Positions 18,159 through 28,160 of a stretch of DNA of 64,000 bases are shown one piece after another. Each line of letters opens with the position of its first letter. Position 1 is the stretch's first letter. The stretch spans positions 1,364,001-1,428,000 of the forward strand of contig NZ_AP028947.1 of assembly GCF_036323495.1 (NCBI RefSeq). Direction: 5' to 3'. The notes beneath the pieces are model-generated. The model ran no database searches. It had not been told where the DNA came from and was given only the letters and a program-made list of their open reading frames with translations. Position numbers and translations under genes: made by a program. This DNA is from Limnobacter thiooxidans (GTDB taxonomy: Bacteria > Pseudomonadota > Gammaproteobacteria > Burkholderiales > Burkholderiaceae_B).

Positions 18159-18521
18159 ATGAGCATCTTCAATACATTTTTGGTTGTCATGCAGGTTGTG
18201 TCCGCAATTGCGGTCATTGTTCTCGTTTTGTTGCAGCACGGCAAAGGCGCAGACATGGGCGCAGCCTTCGGTAGCGGTTCATCGGGCAGCCTTTTTGGTG
18301 CAACGGGATCTGCGAATTTCTTAAGCCGGGCAACAGGGTTTTGTGCTACAATTTTCCTGCTTTGCACATTGGGTTTGGCGTTTTATTCGCGAGCCGGTGT
18401 TGAAGCTGAATCTGGCGGTGTAATGGAAGCAATTCAGGCTTCTCCTGCTGAGGGAACGGCAACCCCTGCAGCGAGCAAGCCCTCCGAACCAAAAACACCA
18501 GTTCAGGAAATTCCAAAGTAA
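18159..18521 (+). CDS. secG: Preprotein translocase subunit SecG
   Basis: A 120-residue inner-membrane subunit of SecYEG. Two membrane helices (about residues 4-24 and 55-75) flank the conserved cytoplasmic loop QHGKGADMGAAFGSGSSGSL. A 40-residue Ala/Pro/Glu-rich C-terminal tail is unconserved, as is common in beta-proteobacteria. It lies between tpiA and the tRNA-Leu gene and is probably transcribed with both. Confidence 0.95.
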   Translation: MSIFNTFLVVMQVVSAIAVIVLVLLQHGKGADMGAAFGSGSSGSLFGATGSANFLSRATGFCATIFLLCTLGLAFYSRAGVEAESGGVMEAIQASPAEGTATPAASKPSEPKTPVQEIPK

Positions 18522-18529
18522 GACATATG

Positions 18530-18614
18530 CCGACGTGGTGGAATTGGTAGACACGCTATCTTGAGGGGGTAGTGGCCACAGGCTGTGCGAGTTCGAGTCT
18601 CGCCGTCGGCACCA
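18530..18614 (+). tRNA. tRNA-Leu, anticodon GAG
   Basis: The acceptor stem GCCGACG (18530-18536) pairs with CGTCGGC (18604-18610), followed by encoded ACCA. The D-arm has GGTGGAATTGGTAGACAC, and the anticodon loop TTGAGGG gives anticodon GAG at 18564-18566, closed by CTATC/GGTAG. A long variable arm (class II) and GTTCGAGTC in the T-arm are present. It decodes CUC and CUU. It closely resembles E. coli leuU, which also lies after secG. Confidence 0.97.
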
Positions 18615-18628
18615 AGGTTTAAATAAAA

Positions 18629-18660
18629 GCCGGTCTAGTAAGCAATGACCGGCTTTTTTT
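18629..18660 (+). terminator. Terminator after tRNA-Leu
   Basis: GCCGGTC (18629-18635) pairs with GACCGGC (18647-18653) around an 11-base loop, followed by seven T residues. It ends the secG/tRNA transcript only 42 bases before the nuoA start. Confidence 0.9.
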
Positions 18661-18701
18661 CGGGCCAATACAAGGTCGTTAGGGTTTACACGGGAGTCAC
18701 A

Positions 18702-19061
18702 GTGAATTTAGAGTCTTATTTTCCAGTCTTGTTGTTCATCCTTGTGGGTATCGGTGTTGGCGGCGGTGCCATGCTGGCTGGGCGAGTCCTCGCCCCCCAT
18801 CGCCCAGACGGGCAAAAACTTTCTCCTTACGAGTGTGGTTTTGAAGCGTTCGAAGACGCTCGCATGCAATTTGACGTGCGCTACTACCTCGTTGCCATTC
18901 TTTTCATTTTGTTTGATCTGGAAATCGCGTTCCTTTTTCCCTGGGCTGTGGCCTATCGGGAAATTGGTCCAGTCGGCTTTTGGGCCATGATGATTTTTCT
19001 CGGTGTGCTGGTCGTGGGTTTCATCTACGAATGGACCCGCGGTGCACTGGATTGGGAATAA
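18702..19061 (+). CDS. nuoA: NADH-quinone oxidoreductase subunit A
   Basis: A 119-residue membrane subunit of complex I at the junction of the two arms. Three membrane helices flank the conserved loop [20 protein letters not shown]. The GTG at 18702 gives the family start [13 protein letters not shown] and has GGGAG six bases upstream; an earlier in-frame ATG at 18645 would lie inside the tRNA terminator. It is the first gene of the 14-gene nuo operon. Confidence 0.95.
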   Translation: MNLESYFPVLLFILVGIGVGGGAMLAGRVLAPHRPDGQKLSPYECGFEAFEDARMQFDVRYYLVAILFILFDLEIAFLFPWAVAYREIGPVGFWAMMIFLGVLVVGFIYEWTRGALDWE

Positions 19062-19062
19062 G

Positions 19063-19080
19063 CGGCCAATAAGCTGGCCG
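19063..19080 (+). other. Small stem-loop in the nuoA-nuoB spacer
   Basis: CGGCCA (19063-19068) pairs with TGGCCG (19075-19080). No T-run follows, so it is not a terminator; it may affect mRNA stability between nuoA and nuoB, or be chance. Confidence 0.3.
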
Positions 19081-19146
19081 ACAAGCGGGCTATTTATGGG
19101 CAACCGATTCAAATGGTTTGCTCCACTTTCGTGAAGGTAGTATGCA

Positions 19147-19623
19147 ATGGGTATTGACGGCGTTTTAAACGAAGGTTTCATCACCACAACAGCTGACAAG
19201 CTGATTAACTGGGGCAGAACCGGTTCGCTGTGGCCAATGACATTTGGCTTGGCTTGCTGTGCGGTCGAAATGATGCACGCGGGTGCCAGTCGTTATGACC
19301 TGGACCGATTTGGTATCATTTTCCGTCCCAGCCCACGGCAGTCCGATCTCATGATCGTGGCAGGAACGCTTTGCAACAAAATGGCACCTGCCTTGCGCAA
19401 GGTTTACGACCAGATGGCCGAGCCCCGCTGGGTTCTTTCCATGGGCTCATGCGCCAATGGTGGCGGCTACTACCACTATTCCTACTCTGTGGTTCGTGGT
19501 TGCGACCGTATCGTGCCTGTTGACGTCTATGTACCGGGCTGTCCCCCAACTGCTGAAGCCTTGATGTACGGTCTGCTGCAATTGCAGAACAAGATCAAGA
19601 CCACTTCCACCATTGCGCGATAA
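19147..19623 (+). CDS. nuoB: NADH-quinone oxidoreductase subunit B
   Basis: A 158-residue subunit that carries cluster N2, the last iron-sulfur cluster before quinone. All four ligands are visible: Cys37 and Cys38 (LACCAVEMM), Cys102 (GSCANGGG) and Cys132 ([11 protein letters not shown]). The 85-base spacer after nuoA is the longest inside the operon and holds a small stem-loop. It precedes nuoC by 12 bases. Confidence 0.97.
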   Translation: MGIDGVLNEGFITTTADKLINWGRTGSLWPMTFGLACCAVEMMHAGASRYDLDRFGIIFRPSPRQSDLMIVAGTLCNKMAPALRKVYDQMAEPRWVLSMGSCANGGGYYHYSYSVVRGCDRIVPVDVYVPGCPPTAEALMYGLLQLQNKIKTTSTIAR

Positions 19624-19635
19624 GGGGTTCTAGTG

Positions 19636-20247
19636 ATGTCTCAGAACCAATCCCAGAATCTTGAACAACTCAGTGCTGCCTTGATCGCAGCCTTGGGTGA
19701 TCGTGTTGTCGGATGCAGCGTTGCATTTGCCGAAGTCAATCTGACCATCAAAGCTGATTCGTATCTCGAATCCTGTTTTATCCTCCGTGATCACGAAAGC
19801 CTGCAGTTTGAGCAATTGATTGACCTGTGTGGTCTTGATCGCAGCGAATACGGGAACGAGTTGAATGAATCACAACGCTTCTGGGTTGTTTGCCACTTGT
19901 TGTCAGTGTCAAAAAACCTGCGTGTTCGTTTGAAAGTATGTTGCCAGGATGACGACCTGCCTACAGTGGCCTCCGTCATTGATGTGTGGTCTTCGGCCAA
20001 TTGGTACGAGCGCGAAGCATTCGACCTGTACGGCATCGTGTTTGAAGGTCACCCAGACCTGCGTCGAATTTTGACCGACTACGGTTTTGTAGGCCATCCT
20101 TTCCGCAAGGATTTCCCCCTGTCTGGCCATGTTGAAATGCGCTATGACCCTGAGCTTGGCCGCGTGGTGTATCAACCCGTCACCATTGAGCCACGTGAAA
20201 TTACACCTCGAATCATTCGCGAACCTCAATACGGCGGAGCGAAATAA
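19636..20247 (+). CDS. nuoC: NADH-quinone oxidoreductase subunit C
   Basis: A 203-residue hydrophilic subunit of the connecting module, separate from NuoD as in most beta-proteobacteria (E. coli has a NuoCD fusion). The family block [22 protein letters not shown] spans the centre, followed by [12 protein letters not shown] 19636 lies eight bases after AAGGGG; GTG at 19633 is an equally in-frame alternative. nuoD follows after two bases. Confidence 0.96.
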   Translation: MSQNQSQNLEQLSAALIAALGDRVVGCSVAFAEVNLTIKADSYLESCFILRDHESLQFEQLIDLCGLDRSEYGNELNESQRFWVVCHLLSVSKNLRVRLKVCCQDDDLPTVASVIDVWSSANWYEREAFDLYGIVFEGHPDLRRILTDYGFVGHPFRKDFPLSGHVEMRYDPELGRVVYQPVTIEPREITPRIIREPQYGGAK

Positions 20248-20249
20248 TC

Positions 20250-21503
20250 ATGGCTGAAATCAAGAACTACACCCTCAACTTTGGCCCTCAGCACCCTGCC
20301 GCTCACGGTGTATTGCGCCTGGTACTGGAATTGGACGGCGAAGTCGTTCAGCGTGCCGATCCGCACATTGGTTTGCTGCACCGCGGTACCGAAAAGCTGG
20401 CTGAACACAAAACATTTATTCAGGCTCTGCCGTACATGGACCGTCTTGATTACGTGTCCATGATGTGCAATGAACATGCGTACTGCATGGCCATTGAAAA
20501 GTTGCTGAACATTGAAGTACCTGTTCGCGCTCAGTACATTCGCGTGATGTTTGATGAAATCACCCGTATCTTGAACCACCTGCTGTGGTTGGGTGCGCAT
20601 GGTCTCGACGTGGGTGCCATGGCGGTGTTTTTGTACGCCTTCCGTGAGCGCGAAGACCTGATGGACTGCTACGAAGCAGTTTCGGGTGCGCGCTTGCATG
20701 CAGCTTATTACCGCCCTGGCGGTGTGTACCGTGACTTGCCAGACCGCATGCCTCAGTACAAACCATCCAAAGTGCGTTCGGCCAAGAAAGTTGACGAATT
20801 GAACAAGAACCGTCAGGGTTCGGTGCTTGATTTCATTGACGATTTCACCCAGCGCTTTCCCAAGTATGTGGATGAATATGAAACACTGCTGACCGACAAC
20901 CGGATCTGGAAACAGCGTTTGGTGGGTGTTGGTGTTGTTACACCCGAGCGCGCTTTGTCCATGGGTTTCACCGGCCCGATGTTGCGTGGATCCGGCATTG
21001 CCTGGGATCTGCGCAAGAAGCAGCCCTATGAGGTTTACGACCGTCTGGATTTTGATATTCCTGTTGGCAAGAATGGCGATTGCTATGACCGCTACCTGGT
21101 GCGTGTCGAAGAAATGCGTCAGTCCAACAAAATCATCAAGCAGTGTGTGGATTGGCTGCGTGTCAACCCCGGCCCCGTGATGAGCGACAACCACAAGGTG
21201 ACTCCGCCCAAGCGCGTGGACATGAAAACCAATATGGAAGAGCTGATCCACCACTTCAAGCTGTTCACCGAAGGCATGCATGTGCCTGAAGGGGAGTCGT
21301 ATGCAGCGGTGGAGCATCCCAAGGGTGAATTCGGTATTTACCTGGTGGCCGATGGGGCCAACAAGCCTTACCGCCTGAAGATTCGCGCGCCTGGTTTTGC
21401 GCACCTGCAAGGTTTGGACGAAATGTCTCGCGGCCACATGTTGGCTGACGTGGTCACCATCATTGGTACCCAGGACATCGTGTTCGGTGAAATTGATCGC
21501 TAA
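20250..21503 (+). CDS. nuoD: NADH-quinone oxidoreductase subunit D
   Basis: A 417-residue subunit related to the large subunit of NiFe hydrogenases; it forms most of the quinone pocket with NuoB. Conserved segments include [10 protein letters not shown] near the N-terminus, HRGTEKL (quinone-site His) and the C-terminal [12 protein letters not shown]. The length matches the family. It is tightly packed between nuoC and nuoE. Confidence 0.97.
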   Translation: MAEIKNYTLNFGPQHPAAHGVLRLVLELDGEVVQRADPHIGLLHRGTEKLAEHKTFIQALPYMDRLDYVSMMCNEHAYCMAIEKLLNIEVPVRAQYIRVMFDEITRILNHLLWLGAHGLDVGAMAVFLYAFREREDLMDCYEAVSGARLHAAYYRPGGVYRDLPDRMPQYKPSKVRSAKKVDELNKNRQGSVLDFIDDFTQRFPKYVDEYETLLTDNRIWKQRLVGVGVVTPERALSMGFTGPMLRGSGIAWDLRKKQPYEVYDRLDFDIPVGKNGDCYDRYLVRVEEMRQSNKIIKQCVDWLRVNPGPVMSDNHKVTPPKRVDMKTNMEELIHHFKLFTEGMHVPEGESYAAVEHPKGEFGIYLVADGANKPYRLKIRAPGFAHLQGLDEMSRGHMLADVVTIIGTQDIVFGEIDR

Positions 21504-21518
21504 GGATTAAACAGAATC

Positions 21519-21998
21519 ATGAAGTTGAGCGAAAACGCCTGTCGCCTGATCGACAAGGAACTGACCAAATATCCGGCAGACCAGAAAATTTCTGCGGTCA
21601 TGGCTGGCCTGCGCATTGCGCAGGTGGAGTTGGGCTGGTTGTCTTCCGAGGCCATTGAAGCGGTGGCTGAATACCTTGAAATCCAGCCGATTGCTGCCTA
21701 TGAAGTGGCCACGTTTTACAACATGTACGACACCAAGAAAGTCGGCAAATCGAAAATTGTGGTGTGCACCAACTTGCCTTGCGCTTTGTCGGGTGGAACG
21801 GATGCTGCTGAATATTTGAAAAAGAAATTGGGTATTGATTATAACGAGACCACAAAAGACGGCCTGTTCACCTTGAAAGAAGGTGAGTGCATGGGCGCCT
21901 GTGGTGATTCCCCGGTCATGCTGGTGAACAATCACCGCATGTGCAGTTTCATGAGTAACGAAAAAATTGATGCGTTGGTAGAGGAGTTGAAGTCATGA
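21519..21998 (+). CDS. nuoE: NADH-quinone oxidoreductase subunit E
   Basis: A 159-residue thioredoxin-like subunit of the NADH-dehydrogenase module holding [2Fe-2S] cluster N1a. The ligands are Cys83 and Cys88 (CTNLPC) and Cys124 and Cys128 (CMGAC). The stop overlaps the nuoF start as ATGA, so NuoE and NuoF translation is coupled, as expected for tight partners. Confidence 0.97.
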   Translation: MKLSENACRLIDKELTKYPADQKISAVMAGLRIAQVELGWLSSEAIEAVAEYLEIQPIAAYEVATFYNMYDTKKVGKSKIVVCTNLPCALSGGTDAAEYLKKKLGIDYNETTKDGLFTLKEGECMGACGDSPVMLVNNHRMCSFMSNEKIDALVEELKS

Positions 21999-23290
21999 CT
22001 TGTTTGCACGGACGGCACATTAACCCGGTGATTCTGGCCGGTCTCGATGGCAGCAACTGGGACCTGAAAGGTTACGAGGCACGCGGTGGTTACAAAGCCC
22101 TGCGCAAAATCCTGACTGAAGGTATTTCTCAAGAAGATGTCATTGCTGAGATCAAGAAATCGGCCTTGCGCGGCCGTGGCGGCGCGGGCTTTCCGACAGG
22201 CTTGAAGTGGAGCTTCATGCCCCGTCAGTTTCCAGGACAAAAATACCTGGCCTGCAATTCTGACGAAGGTGAGCCAGGCACATTCAAAGATCGCGACATT
22301 TTGCGTTACAACCCGCATTCCGTGATTGAAGGCATGGCCATTGCCGCCTTTGCCATGGGAATCAGCGTGGGTTACAACTACATTCACGGCGAAATCTGGG
22401 AAACCTACGAACGCTTTGAAGAAGCTCTGGAGCAGGCTCGCGCGGCAGGTTACCTGGGCGACAAGATCATGGGTTCGAACTTCAATTTCCAGTTGCATGC
22501 GCACCAGGGTTATGGTGCCTACATCTGCGGTGAAGAAACAGCCCTGATCGAATCCATTGAAGGCAAGAAAGGCCAGCCTCGTTTCAAGCCACCATTCCCG
22601 GCTTCTTACGGTATTTATGGCAAGCCCACAACCATCAACAACACAGAAACATTCGCTGCTGTTCCGTTCATCATTCAAAACGGTGGCGACTGGTTCTTGG
22701 AATTGGGCAAGCCCAACAACGGTGGCACCAAGATTTTCTCGATTTCCGGTGACGTTGAAAAACCCGGTAACTATGAAATTCCACTGGGCACACCGTTCGC
22801 AACACTGCTGGAAATGGCGGGCGGCATGAAAGGTGGTCGCAAGATCAAGGCCGTAATTCCCGGTGGATCTTCCATGCCCGTGTTGCCCGGTGATGTCATG
22901 ATGGCGACCGACATGGATTACGATTCAATCGCCAAAGCTGGTTCCATGCTGGGTTCCGGCGCGGTTATCGTGATGGACGAAACACGTTGCATGGTGAAAA
23001 GCTTGCTGCGCCTGTCCTATTTCTACTACGAAGAAAGTTGCGGACAGTGCACACCCTGCCGTGAAGGCACAGGTTGGCTGTATCGCATCGTGAACCGCAT
23101 TGAACACGGCGAAGGTCGTCCTGAAGATCTGGACATGTTGAATTCGATTGCTGACAACATCCAGGGACGCACAATCTGTGCGCTGGGCGATGCAGCAGCC
23201 ATGCCGGTTCGTGCGTTCCTGAAGCATTTCCACGAAGAATTTGAGCATCACATCACACACAAGTCGTGCATCGTGCCGGCTTACGTTTGA
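21995..23290 (+). CDS. nuoF: NADH-quinone oxidoreductase subunit F
   Basis: A 431-residue subunit that binds NADH and FMN and carries [4Fe-4S] cluster N3, the entry point for electrons. The Gly-rich NADH/FMN segments ([28 protein letters not shown]) are in the first third, and the cluster ligands lie in [11 protein letters not shown] (about 349-355) with a fourth Cys in TICALGDA. It follows nuoE with a 4-base overlap and precedes nuoG by 20 bases. Confidence 0.97.
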   Translation: MTCLHGRHINPVILAGLDGSNWDLKGYEARGGYKALRKILTEGISQEDVIAEIKKSALRGRGGAGFPTGLKWSFMPRQFPGQKYLACNSDEGEPGTFKDRDILRYNPHSVIEGMAIAAFAMGISVGYNYIHGEIWETYERFEEALEQARAAGYLGDKIMGSNFNFQLHAHQGYGAYICGEETALIESIEGKKGQPRFKPPFPASYGIYGKPTTINNTETFAAVPFIIQNGGDWFLELGKPNNGGTKIFSISGDVEKPGNYEIPLGTPFATLLEMAGGMKGGRKIKAVIPGGSSMPVLPGDVMMATDMDYDSIAKAGSMLGSGAVIVMDETRCMVKSLLRLSYFYYEESCGQCTPCREGTGWLYRIVNRIEHGEGRPEDLDMLNSIADNIQGRTICALGDAAAMPVRAFLKHFHEEFEHHITHKSCIVPAYV

Positions 23291-23310
23291 TTCCCTGCGG
23301 GTAAATACAA

Positions 23311-25587
23311 ATGGTTGAATTAGAGATTGATGGCGTAAAAGTTGAAGTGGCCGAAGGCAGCATGCTGATTACTGCTGCGGAAAAGGCTGGCAGCTATGTG
23401 CCCCACTTTTGCTATCACAAAAAGTTGTCAATTGCGGCGAACTGTCGCATGTGCCTGGTCGATGTGGAAAAAGCGCCGAAGCCGTTGCCGGCCTGCGCTA
23501 CGCCTGTGTCACCCGGCATGATCGTGCGCACAAAGTCTGAGAAGGCAGTGAACGCACAGAAAAGCGTGATGGAATTCCTGTTGATCAACCACCCACTTGA
23601 TTGTCCGATTTGTGACCAGGGCGGTGAATGCCAGTTGCAAGATCTTTCCGTGGGCTATGGCGGTGTGTCTTCCCGCTACCAGGAAGAAAAGCGCGTGGTG
23701 TTTTTCAAGGACATCGGGCCGTTGGTGTCTGCAAAGGAAATGAGCCGTTGCATTCATTGCACACGTTGCGTACGTTTTGGCCAAGAAGTGGCAGGCGTGA
23801 TGGAACTGGGCATGGCCAATCGTGGTGAGCATTCAGAAATTTTGAGTTTTGTCGGCAATTCTGTGGATTCGGAGTTGTCAGGCAACATGATCGATATTTG
23901 CCCCGTGGGCGCGCTCACTTCAAAGCCATTCCGTTATCAAGCCCGCACTTGGGAAATGGCGCGACGCAAGTCAGTTGGTGCCCATGACAGCCTGGGCTCC
24001 AATGTAGTGGTGCAGGTGAAAGCTGACAAGGTCATGCGCATTGTTCCGCAAGAAAATGAAAGCATCAACGAGTGCTGGATTTCTGACCGTGACCGTTTCA
24101 GCTATGAAGGTCTGCAAGCCGCTGACCGCTTGACTGAACCCATGATCAAGAAGAATGGCCAGTGGGTGACCACCGATTGGCAAACTGCCTTGAATGTCGT
24201 GTTTGAAGGCATCAAGAAAGCCCGTCGTGAATCTGCTGACTTGAACAGCATTGCCATGCTGATGTCACCTAACAGCACATTCGAGGAAATGGCCCTTGCC
24301 AAAGCCTTGATGAATGGTGTGGGTTCCACAAGCATTGATGCAGGTTTGCGCCACAGTGCGAATCTTAACCTTGCAGGCGCAATGCCTTGGCTGGGCGCAT
24401 CTGTTCAGCAATTGGCTGATGCAGAATCCATCGTTGTCGTGGGCGCAGACCCCCGCAATGACCAACCGCTTTTGACACAACGCATTCGCCAGGCTGCAAA
24501 GCAGGGCGCCCGCGTGGTGATCGTGAACGCAGGTGGTCTTGATCCCTTGATGCCGAAAGCTGTGTGGCTGAAAGCCGCACCTTCCACATGGGCGGATGCT
24601 TTGGGTCACGACGCAGTGTCCAATGCATTGAGCGCGCCTGAAGGCGGTAAGTTTGTATTGGTTGGTCAGCAAGTACTGATGAGCCCGTTTGCAGGCCAAG
24701 TGCTGGCCAAGGCCGCCGAGTTGGCCAAGTCCACTGGTTCCACCCTGGGCTTCCTGGGTGATGGGGCCAACTGGGTGGGTTCTTTCGTGACGGGCCTGCA
24801 AGCCAGTGCCACTAGCGGTAAAAACGCCAAAGCCATGCTCGCCGGAAAAGCCAAGGCGGCAATCGTTTTTGGCACGGAACCTGATCTGGATTCTGTGGAA
24901 GGCCAGAAAATCGTGCGCGGTTTGATCGACGCAGAGTTCGTGGTTCAGGCCAGTGCCTTTGTCGGCAATGCCAAGCAATACGCGGATGTGTTGTTGCCGA
25001 TTGCACCAAGCACCGAAACGTCCGGTACCTTCATCAATATCGCCGGGCAGGTTCAATCCTTCAAGGCTGCGGTTCGCCCGCTTGGTGAAACTCGTCCAGG
25101 CTGGAAAGTGCTTCGCGTGCTGGGCAACCTGTTGGGCCTGGATGGTTTTGAATTCAACAGTTCTGAAGAAGTGTTGAAGGCCTTTATGCCGACCAATCTG
25201 GCATCTCTGCTGAACAACGTCGTGCCTGAGCAAACAGTTTCAGGAACCGTACTGAATGGCAAGCTGGAATTGGCGGCTTATGCGCCAATCTATGACACGG
25301 ACTCTTTGGTGCGTCGTGCAGAATCTCTGCGCAAAACCAAAGCCGCCAAGCCTGCCATGGTACAAATCGGTGTGCAAACCGCGAACGCGCTGGCGCTCAA
25401 GACTGGCGACAAAGTTCAATTGAAAGACTCTGAGGGCGGCAGCTTGCAAGCCGCTGTACTTGTGAACAAGACTATTGCAGAAAACACCGTTCTGATTCCA
25501 ATGGGCCGGATTGAAACGCAAAGCCTGCGTACCGTATTCGGTGGCGCCGTTCTGGAAGCAGTAGTGGCCAGCGAGGTGCAGGCATGA
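23311..25587 (+). CDS. nuoG: NADH-quinone oxidoreductase subunit G
   Basis: A 758-residue iron-sulfur subunit. The N-terminal ferredoxin domain binds [2Fe-2S] through Cys34, 45, 48 and 62; His94, Cys98, 101 and 107 form the His-ligated cluster; Cys147, 150 and 153 with a Cys in [10 protein letters not shown] near 197 form the next [4Fe-4S]. The remainder is a molybdopterin-oxidoreductase-like domain without its cofactor. The extra N7 cluster motif seen in E. coli was not obvious. Its TGA overlaps the nuoH start. Confidence 0.96.
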   Translation: MVELEIDGVKVEVAEGSMLITAAEKAGSYVPHFCYHKKLSIAANCRMCLVDVEKAPKPLPACATPVSPGMIVRTKSEKAVNAQKSVMEFLLINHPLDCPICDQGGECQLQDLSVGYGGVSSRYQEEKRVVFFKDIGPLVSAKEMSRCIHCTRCVRFGQEVAGVMELGMANRGEHSEILSFVGNSVDSELSGNMIDICPVGALTSKPFRYQARTWEMARRKSVGAHDSLGSNVVVQVKADKVMRIVPQENESINECWISDRDRFSYEGLQAADRLTEPMIKKNGQWVTTDWQTALNVVFEGIKKARRESADLNSIAMLMSPNSTFEEMALAKALMNGVGSTSIDAGLRHSANLNLAGAMPWLGASVQQLADAESIVVVGADPRNDQPLLTQRIRQAAKQGARVVIVNAGGLDPLMPKAVWLKAAPSTWADALGHDAVSNALSAPEGGKFVLVGQQVLMSPFAGQVLAKAAELAKSTGSTLGFLGDGANWVGSFVTGLQASATSGKNAKAMLAGKAKAAIVFGTEPDLDSVEGQKIVRGLIDAEFVVQASAFVGNAKQYADVLLPIAPSTETSGTFINIAGQVQSFKAAVRPLGETRPGWKVLRVLGNLLGLDGFEFNSSEEVLKAFMPTNLASLLNNVVPEQTVSGTVLNGKLELAAYAPIYDTDSLVRRAESLRKTKAAKPAMVQIGVQTANALALKTGDKVQLKDSEGGSLQAAVLVNKTIAENTVLIPMGRIETQSLRTVFGGAVLEAVVASEVQA

Positions 25588-26651
25588 GCTCACCCGTTGA
25601 CATGATCACCACCTTTGGTGCTGATTTGCTTGGTCCGGCTTGGGTACCAGTCTGGACTTTGGTAAAGATCCTTTGCATCACCTTGCCGCTGCTGGGCCTA
25701 GTTGCGTACCTCACCTATTGGGAACGCAAGATGATCGGCCGCATGCACATCCGGATGGGCCCAAGTTATGTTGGTCCTATGGGTTTGCTTCAACCTATCG
25801 CGGACGCGGTCAAGATGATGTTCAAGGAAATCATCGTGCCGATGAACGCTAACAAGGGCTTGTTCATCATTGCCCCGATCATGACCATCATGCCGGCGCT
25901 GGCTGCCTGGGCGGTGATTCCCTTTGGTCCGGAAACTGTTCTGGCCAATGTGAATGCGGGCTTGCTGTACCTGATGGCCATCACTTCACTGGAAGTGTAC
26001 GGCGTGATCATCGCGGGTTGGGCGTCCAACTCCAAGTATGCCTTCCTGGCCGCGATGCGTGCTTCTGCGCAAATGGTTTCCTATGAACTGGCGATTGGCT
26101 TTGTGTTGGTCACCGTGCTGTTGGTGGCTGGTAGCCTGAACATGACAGACATCGTGATGTCACAGACTGTTGGTCAGTTTGCCGATATGGGCTTGAACTT
26201 CCTGTCATGGAACTGGCTGCCCCTTTTGCCCTTGTTGGTGATCTACATGATTTCGGCAGTGGCTGAAACCAACCGGCACCCGTTTGACGTGGTGGAAGGT
26301 GAATCGGAGATCGTGGCTGGTCACATGGTCGAATACTCAGGCATGACCTTTGCCATATTTTTTCTGGCCGAATACGCCAACATGATTCTGCTGTCTTGCC
26401 TGGCTGCGATCATGTTCTTTGGCGGCTGGGACGCACCGGTGGCATTCCTGAGCTTTATTCCTGGCTGGATCTGGCTGGGTCTCAAGACCTTCTTGCTGGT
26501 GTCCATGTTCATCTGGTTCCGTGCGTCATTTCCACGTTACCGCTATGACCAGATCATGCGTCTGGGCTGGAAAGTGTTCATTCCGCTGACCTTGGTTTGG
26601 CTGGTTGTGGTTGCTGCCTGGATGCAGACCCCCTGGAACATTTGGAATTAA
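25584..26651 (+). CDS. nuoH: NADH-quinone oxidoreductase subunit H
   Basis: A 355-residue membrane subunit with about eight helices that joins the peripheral and membrane arms and lines the quinone tunnel. Conserved loops include [20 protein letters not shown] and the acidic [16 protein letters not shown]. It begins inside the nuoG stop codon (ATGA overlap). nuoI follows after 13 bases. Confidence 0.97.
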   Translation: MSSPVDMITTFGADLLGPAWVPVWTLVKILCITLPLLGLVAYLTYWERKMIGRMHIRMGPSYVGPMGLLQPIADAVKMMFKEIIVPMNANKGLFIIAPIMTIMPALAAWAVIPFGPETVLANVNAGLLYLMAITSLEVYGVIIAGWASNSKYAFLAAMRASAQMVSYELAIGFVLVTVLLVAGSLNMTDIVMSQTVGQFADMGLNFLSWNWLPLLPLLVIYMISAVAETNRHPFDVVEGESEIVAGHMVEYSGMTFAIFFLAEYANMILLSCLAAIMFFGGWDAPVAFLSFIPGWIWLGLKTFLLVSMFIWFRASFPRYRYDQIMRLGWKVFIPLTLVWLVVVAAWMQTPWNIWN

Positions 26652-26664
26652 TTGAGAGCGAACC

Positions 26665-27156
26665 ATGTTTCAAGTTGTTAAAGAGTTTTTGAACAGTTTG
26701 TTGTTGCGTGAAATGCTCAAGGGCATGGCGTTGACGATGGGCTACATGTTCACGCAGCCGATTACGGTGTTGTATCCCATGGAAAAAACACCAATGTCTC
26801 CACGTTTTCGTGGCCTGCATGCACTTCGCCGCTATGAAAACGGGGAAGAGCGTTGCATCGCCTGCAAACTGTGCGAGGCGGTGTGTCCTGCCATGGCCAT
26901 TACCATCGAATCCGAGCAGCGTGAAGACGGTACTCGCCGTACCAGCCGCTACGACATTGATCTGACCAAGTGTATTTTTTGCGGTTTCTGTGAAGAGTCA
27001 TGCCCTGTGGATTCCATCGTAGAAACCCACATTCACGAGTACCACGGTGAAAAGCGCGGTGACCTTTATTTCACCAAGGAAATGTTGCTGGCTGTCGGCG
27101 ATCGCTATGAGGCTGAAATTGCAGCCAACCGCCAAGCCGATGCGGCTTACCGTTAA
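26665..27156 (+). CDS. nuoI: NADH-quinone oxidoreductase subunit I
   Basis: A 163-residue ferredoxin-like subunit holding the two [4Fe-4S] clusters N6a and N6b. Ligands are Cys64, 67, 70 and 74 ([12 protein letters not shown]) and Cys103, 106, 109 and 113 ([12 protein letters not shown]). An N-terminal amphipathic helix lies against the membrane. The length and spacing fit the beta-proteobacterial family. Confidence 0.97.
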   Translation: MFQVVKEFLNSLLLREMLKGMALTMGYMFTQPITVLYPMEKTPMSPRFRGLHALRRYENGEERCIACKLCEAVCPAMAITIESEQREDGTRRTSRYDIDLTKCIFCGFCEESCPVDSIVETHIHEYHGEKRGDLYFTKEMLLAVGDRYEAEIAANRQADAAYR

Positions 27157-27186
27157 CTTGATACAAAACTTAGAAGACTCAATGTC

Positions 27187-27831
27187 ATGGATGCAATAAC
27201 CGGTTTCTTTTATGTGTTCGCCGCAATTTTGGTGTTCGCTGCCTTGCGCGTCATCACGGCAGGCAATGCAGTGCATGCTGCGTTGTACCTGGTGCTGTCC
27301 TTCTTTTCTGCGTCCGCTTTGTGGATGCTTCTGGAAGCGGAGTTTTTGGCCATTTCGCTTGTGCTGGTGTATGTCGGTGCCGTGATGGTGCTTTTCCTGT
27401 TCGTCGTGATGATGGTTGATGTGAACATGGACAAGGTACGGGCCGGTTTCTGGAAGAATCTCCCAGTGGCCGCCATTGTGGGTTCATTGATTGCATTCCA
27501 GATGTCGGTTGTACTGCTTCGCGGTTTTTGGGATCCCAATATGGAAACCCCTGAGCAGGCCTCCAACAACACACTGGCACTGGGCAAGTTGCTGTACACC
27601 GAATACCTGTATCCATTTGAAGTGGCAGCTTTGATCTTGCTGGTGGCCATGGTCGCCGCGATTGCCCTGACTTTGCGCAAGCGCAAGGACACCAAGGGCC
27701 AAGTGCCTTCAGATCAGGTTCGAGTTAAGTCCGCGGACCGGGTGAAACTGGTGAGCATGCCTGCTGATCTGGATCGCAAGCAAACAAAAAGCGATACCGC
27801 CGGTAATACCAACAGTGGCCGCCAAGCCTAA
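27187..27831 (+). CDS. nuoJ: NADH-quinone oxidoreductase subunit J
   Basis: A 214-residue membrane subunit with five helices; the third contains the family segment VYVGAVMVLFLFVVMM, which includes the pi-bulge region important for coupling. A hydrophilic C-terminal tail of about 45 residues (from about residue 168) is poorly conserved. It lies 30 bases after nuoI and 16 before nuoK. Confidence 0.95.
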   Translation: MDAITGFFYVFAAILVFAALRVITAGNAVHAALYLVLSFFSASALWMLLEAEFLAISLVLVYVGAVMVLFLFVVMMVDVNMDKVRAGFWKNLPVAAIVGSLIAFQMSVVLLRGFWDPNMETPEQASNNTLALGKLLYTEYLYPFEVAALILLVAMVAAIALTLRKRKDTKGQVPSDQVRVKSADRVKLVSMPADLDRKQTKSDTAGNTNSGRQA

Positions 27832-27847
27832 ACGGGAATAAACGACA

Positions 27848-28153
27848 ATGATTTCACTTTCTCACTACCTTGTGCTGGGCGCGATTTTGTTCTCGATCAG
27901 CGTGATCGGGATCTTCCTGAACCGAAAGAACCTGATCGTTATCTTGATGGCCATCGAACTGATGCTTCTGGCCGTCAACATGAACTTCGTGGCGTTCTCT
28001 CACTTCCTGGGCGATTTGTCCGGGCAGTTGTTCGTTTTCTTCATCCTTACAGTGGCTGCTGCCGAGTCTGCTATTGGCTTGGCAATTTTGGTGGTCCTTT
28101 TCCGCAACATGAATTCAATCAACGTCGAAGACCTCGACCAGCTGAAGGGGTAA
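27848..28153 (+). CDS. nuoK: NADH-quinone oxidoreductase subunit K
   Basis: A 101-residue subunit of three membrane helices, related to MrpC of cation/proton antiporters. The conserved membrane glutamates lie in [11 protein letters not shown] and [11 protein letters not shown]. The size is exactly that of the family. nuoL follows after seven bases. Confidence 0.97.
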   Translation: MISLSHYLVLGAILFSISVIGIFLNRKNLIVILMAIELMLLAVNMNFVAFSHFLGDLSGQLFVFFILTVAAAESAIGLAILVVLFRNMNSINVEDLDQLKG

Positions 28154-28160
28154 CAAGCGA

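Noticed and set aside
20226..21437. Long (about 400 codons) minus-strand open frame opposite nuoD
   Set aside because: It is a mirror of the nuoD codon pattern, His/Val-rich with no recognisable domain; similar shadows lie opposite nuoG, ilvB and leuA.
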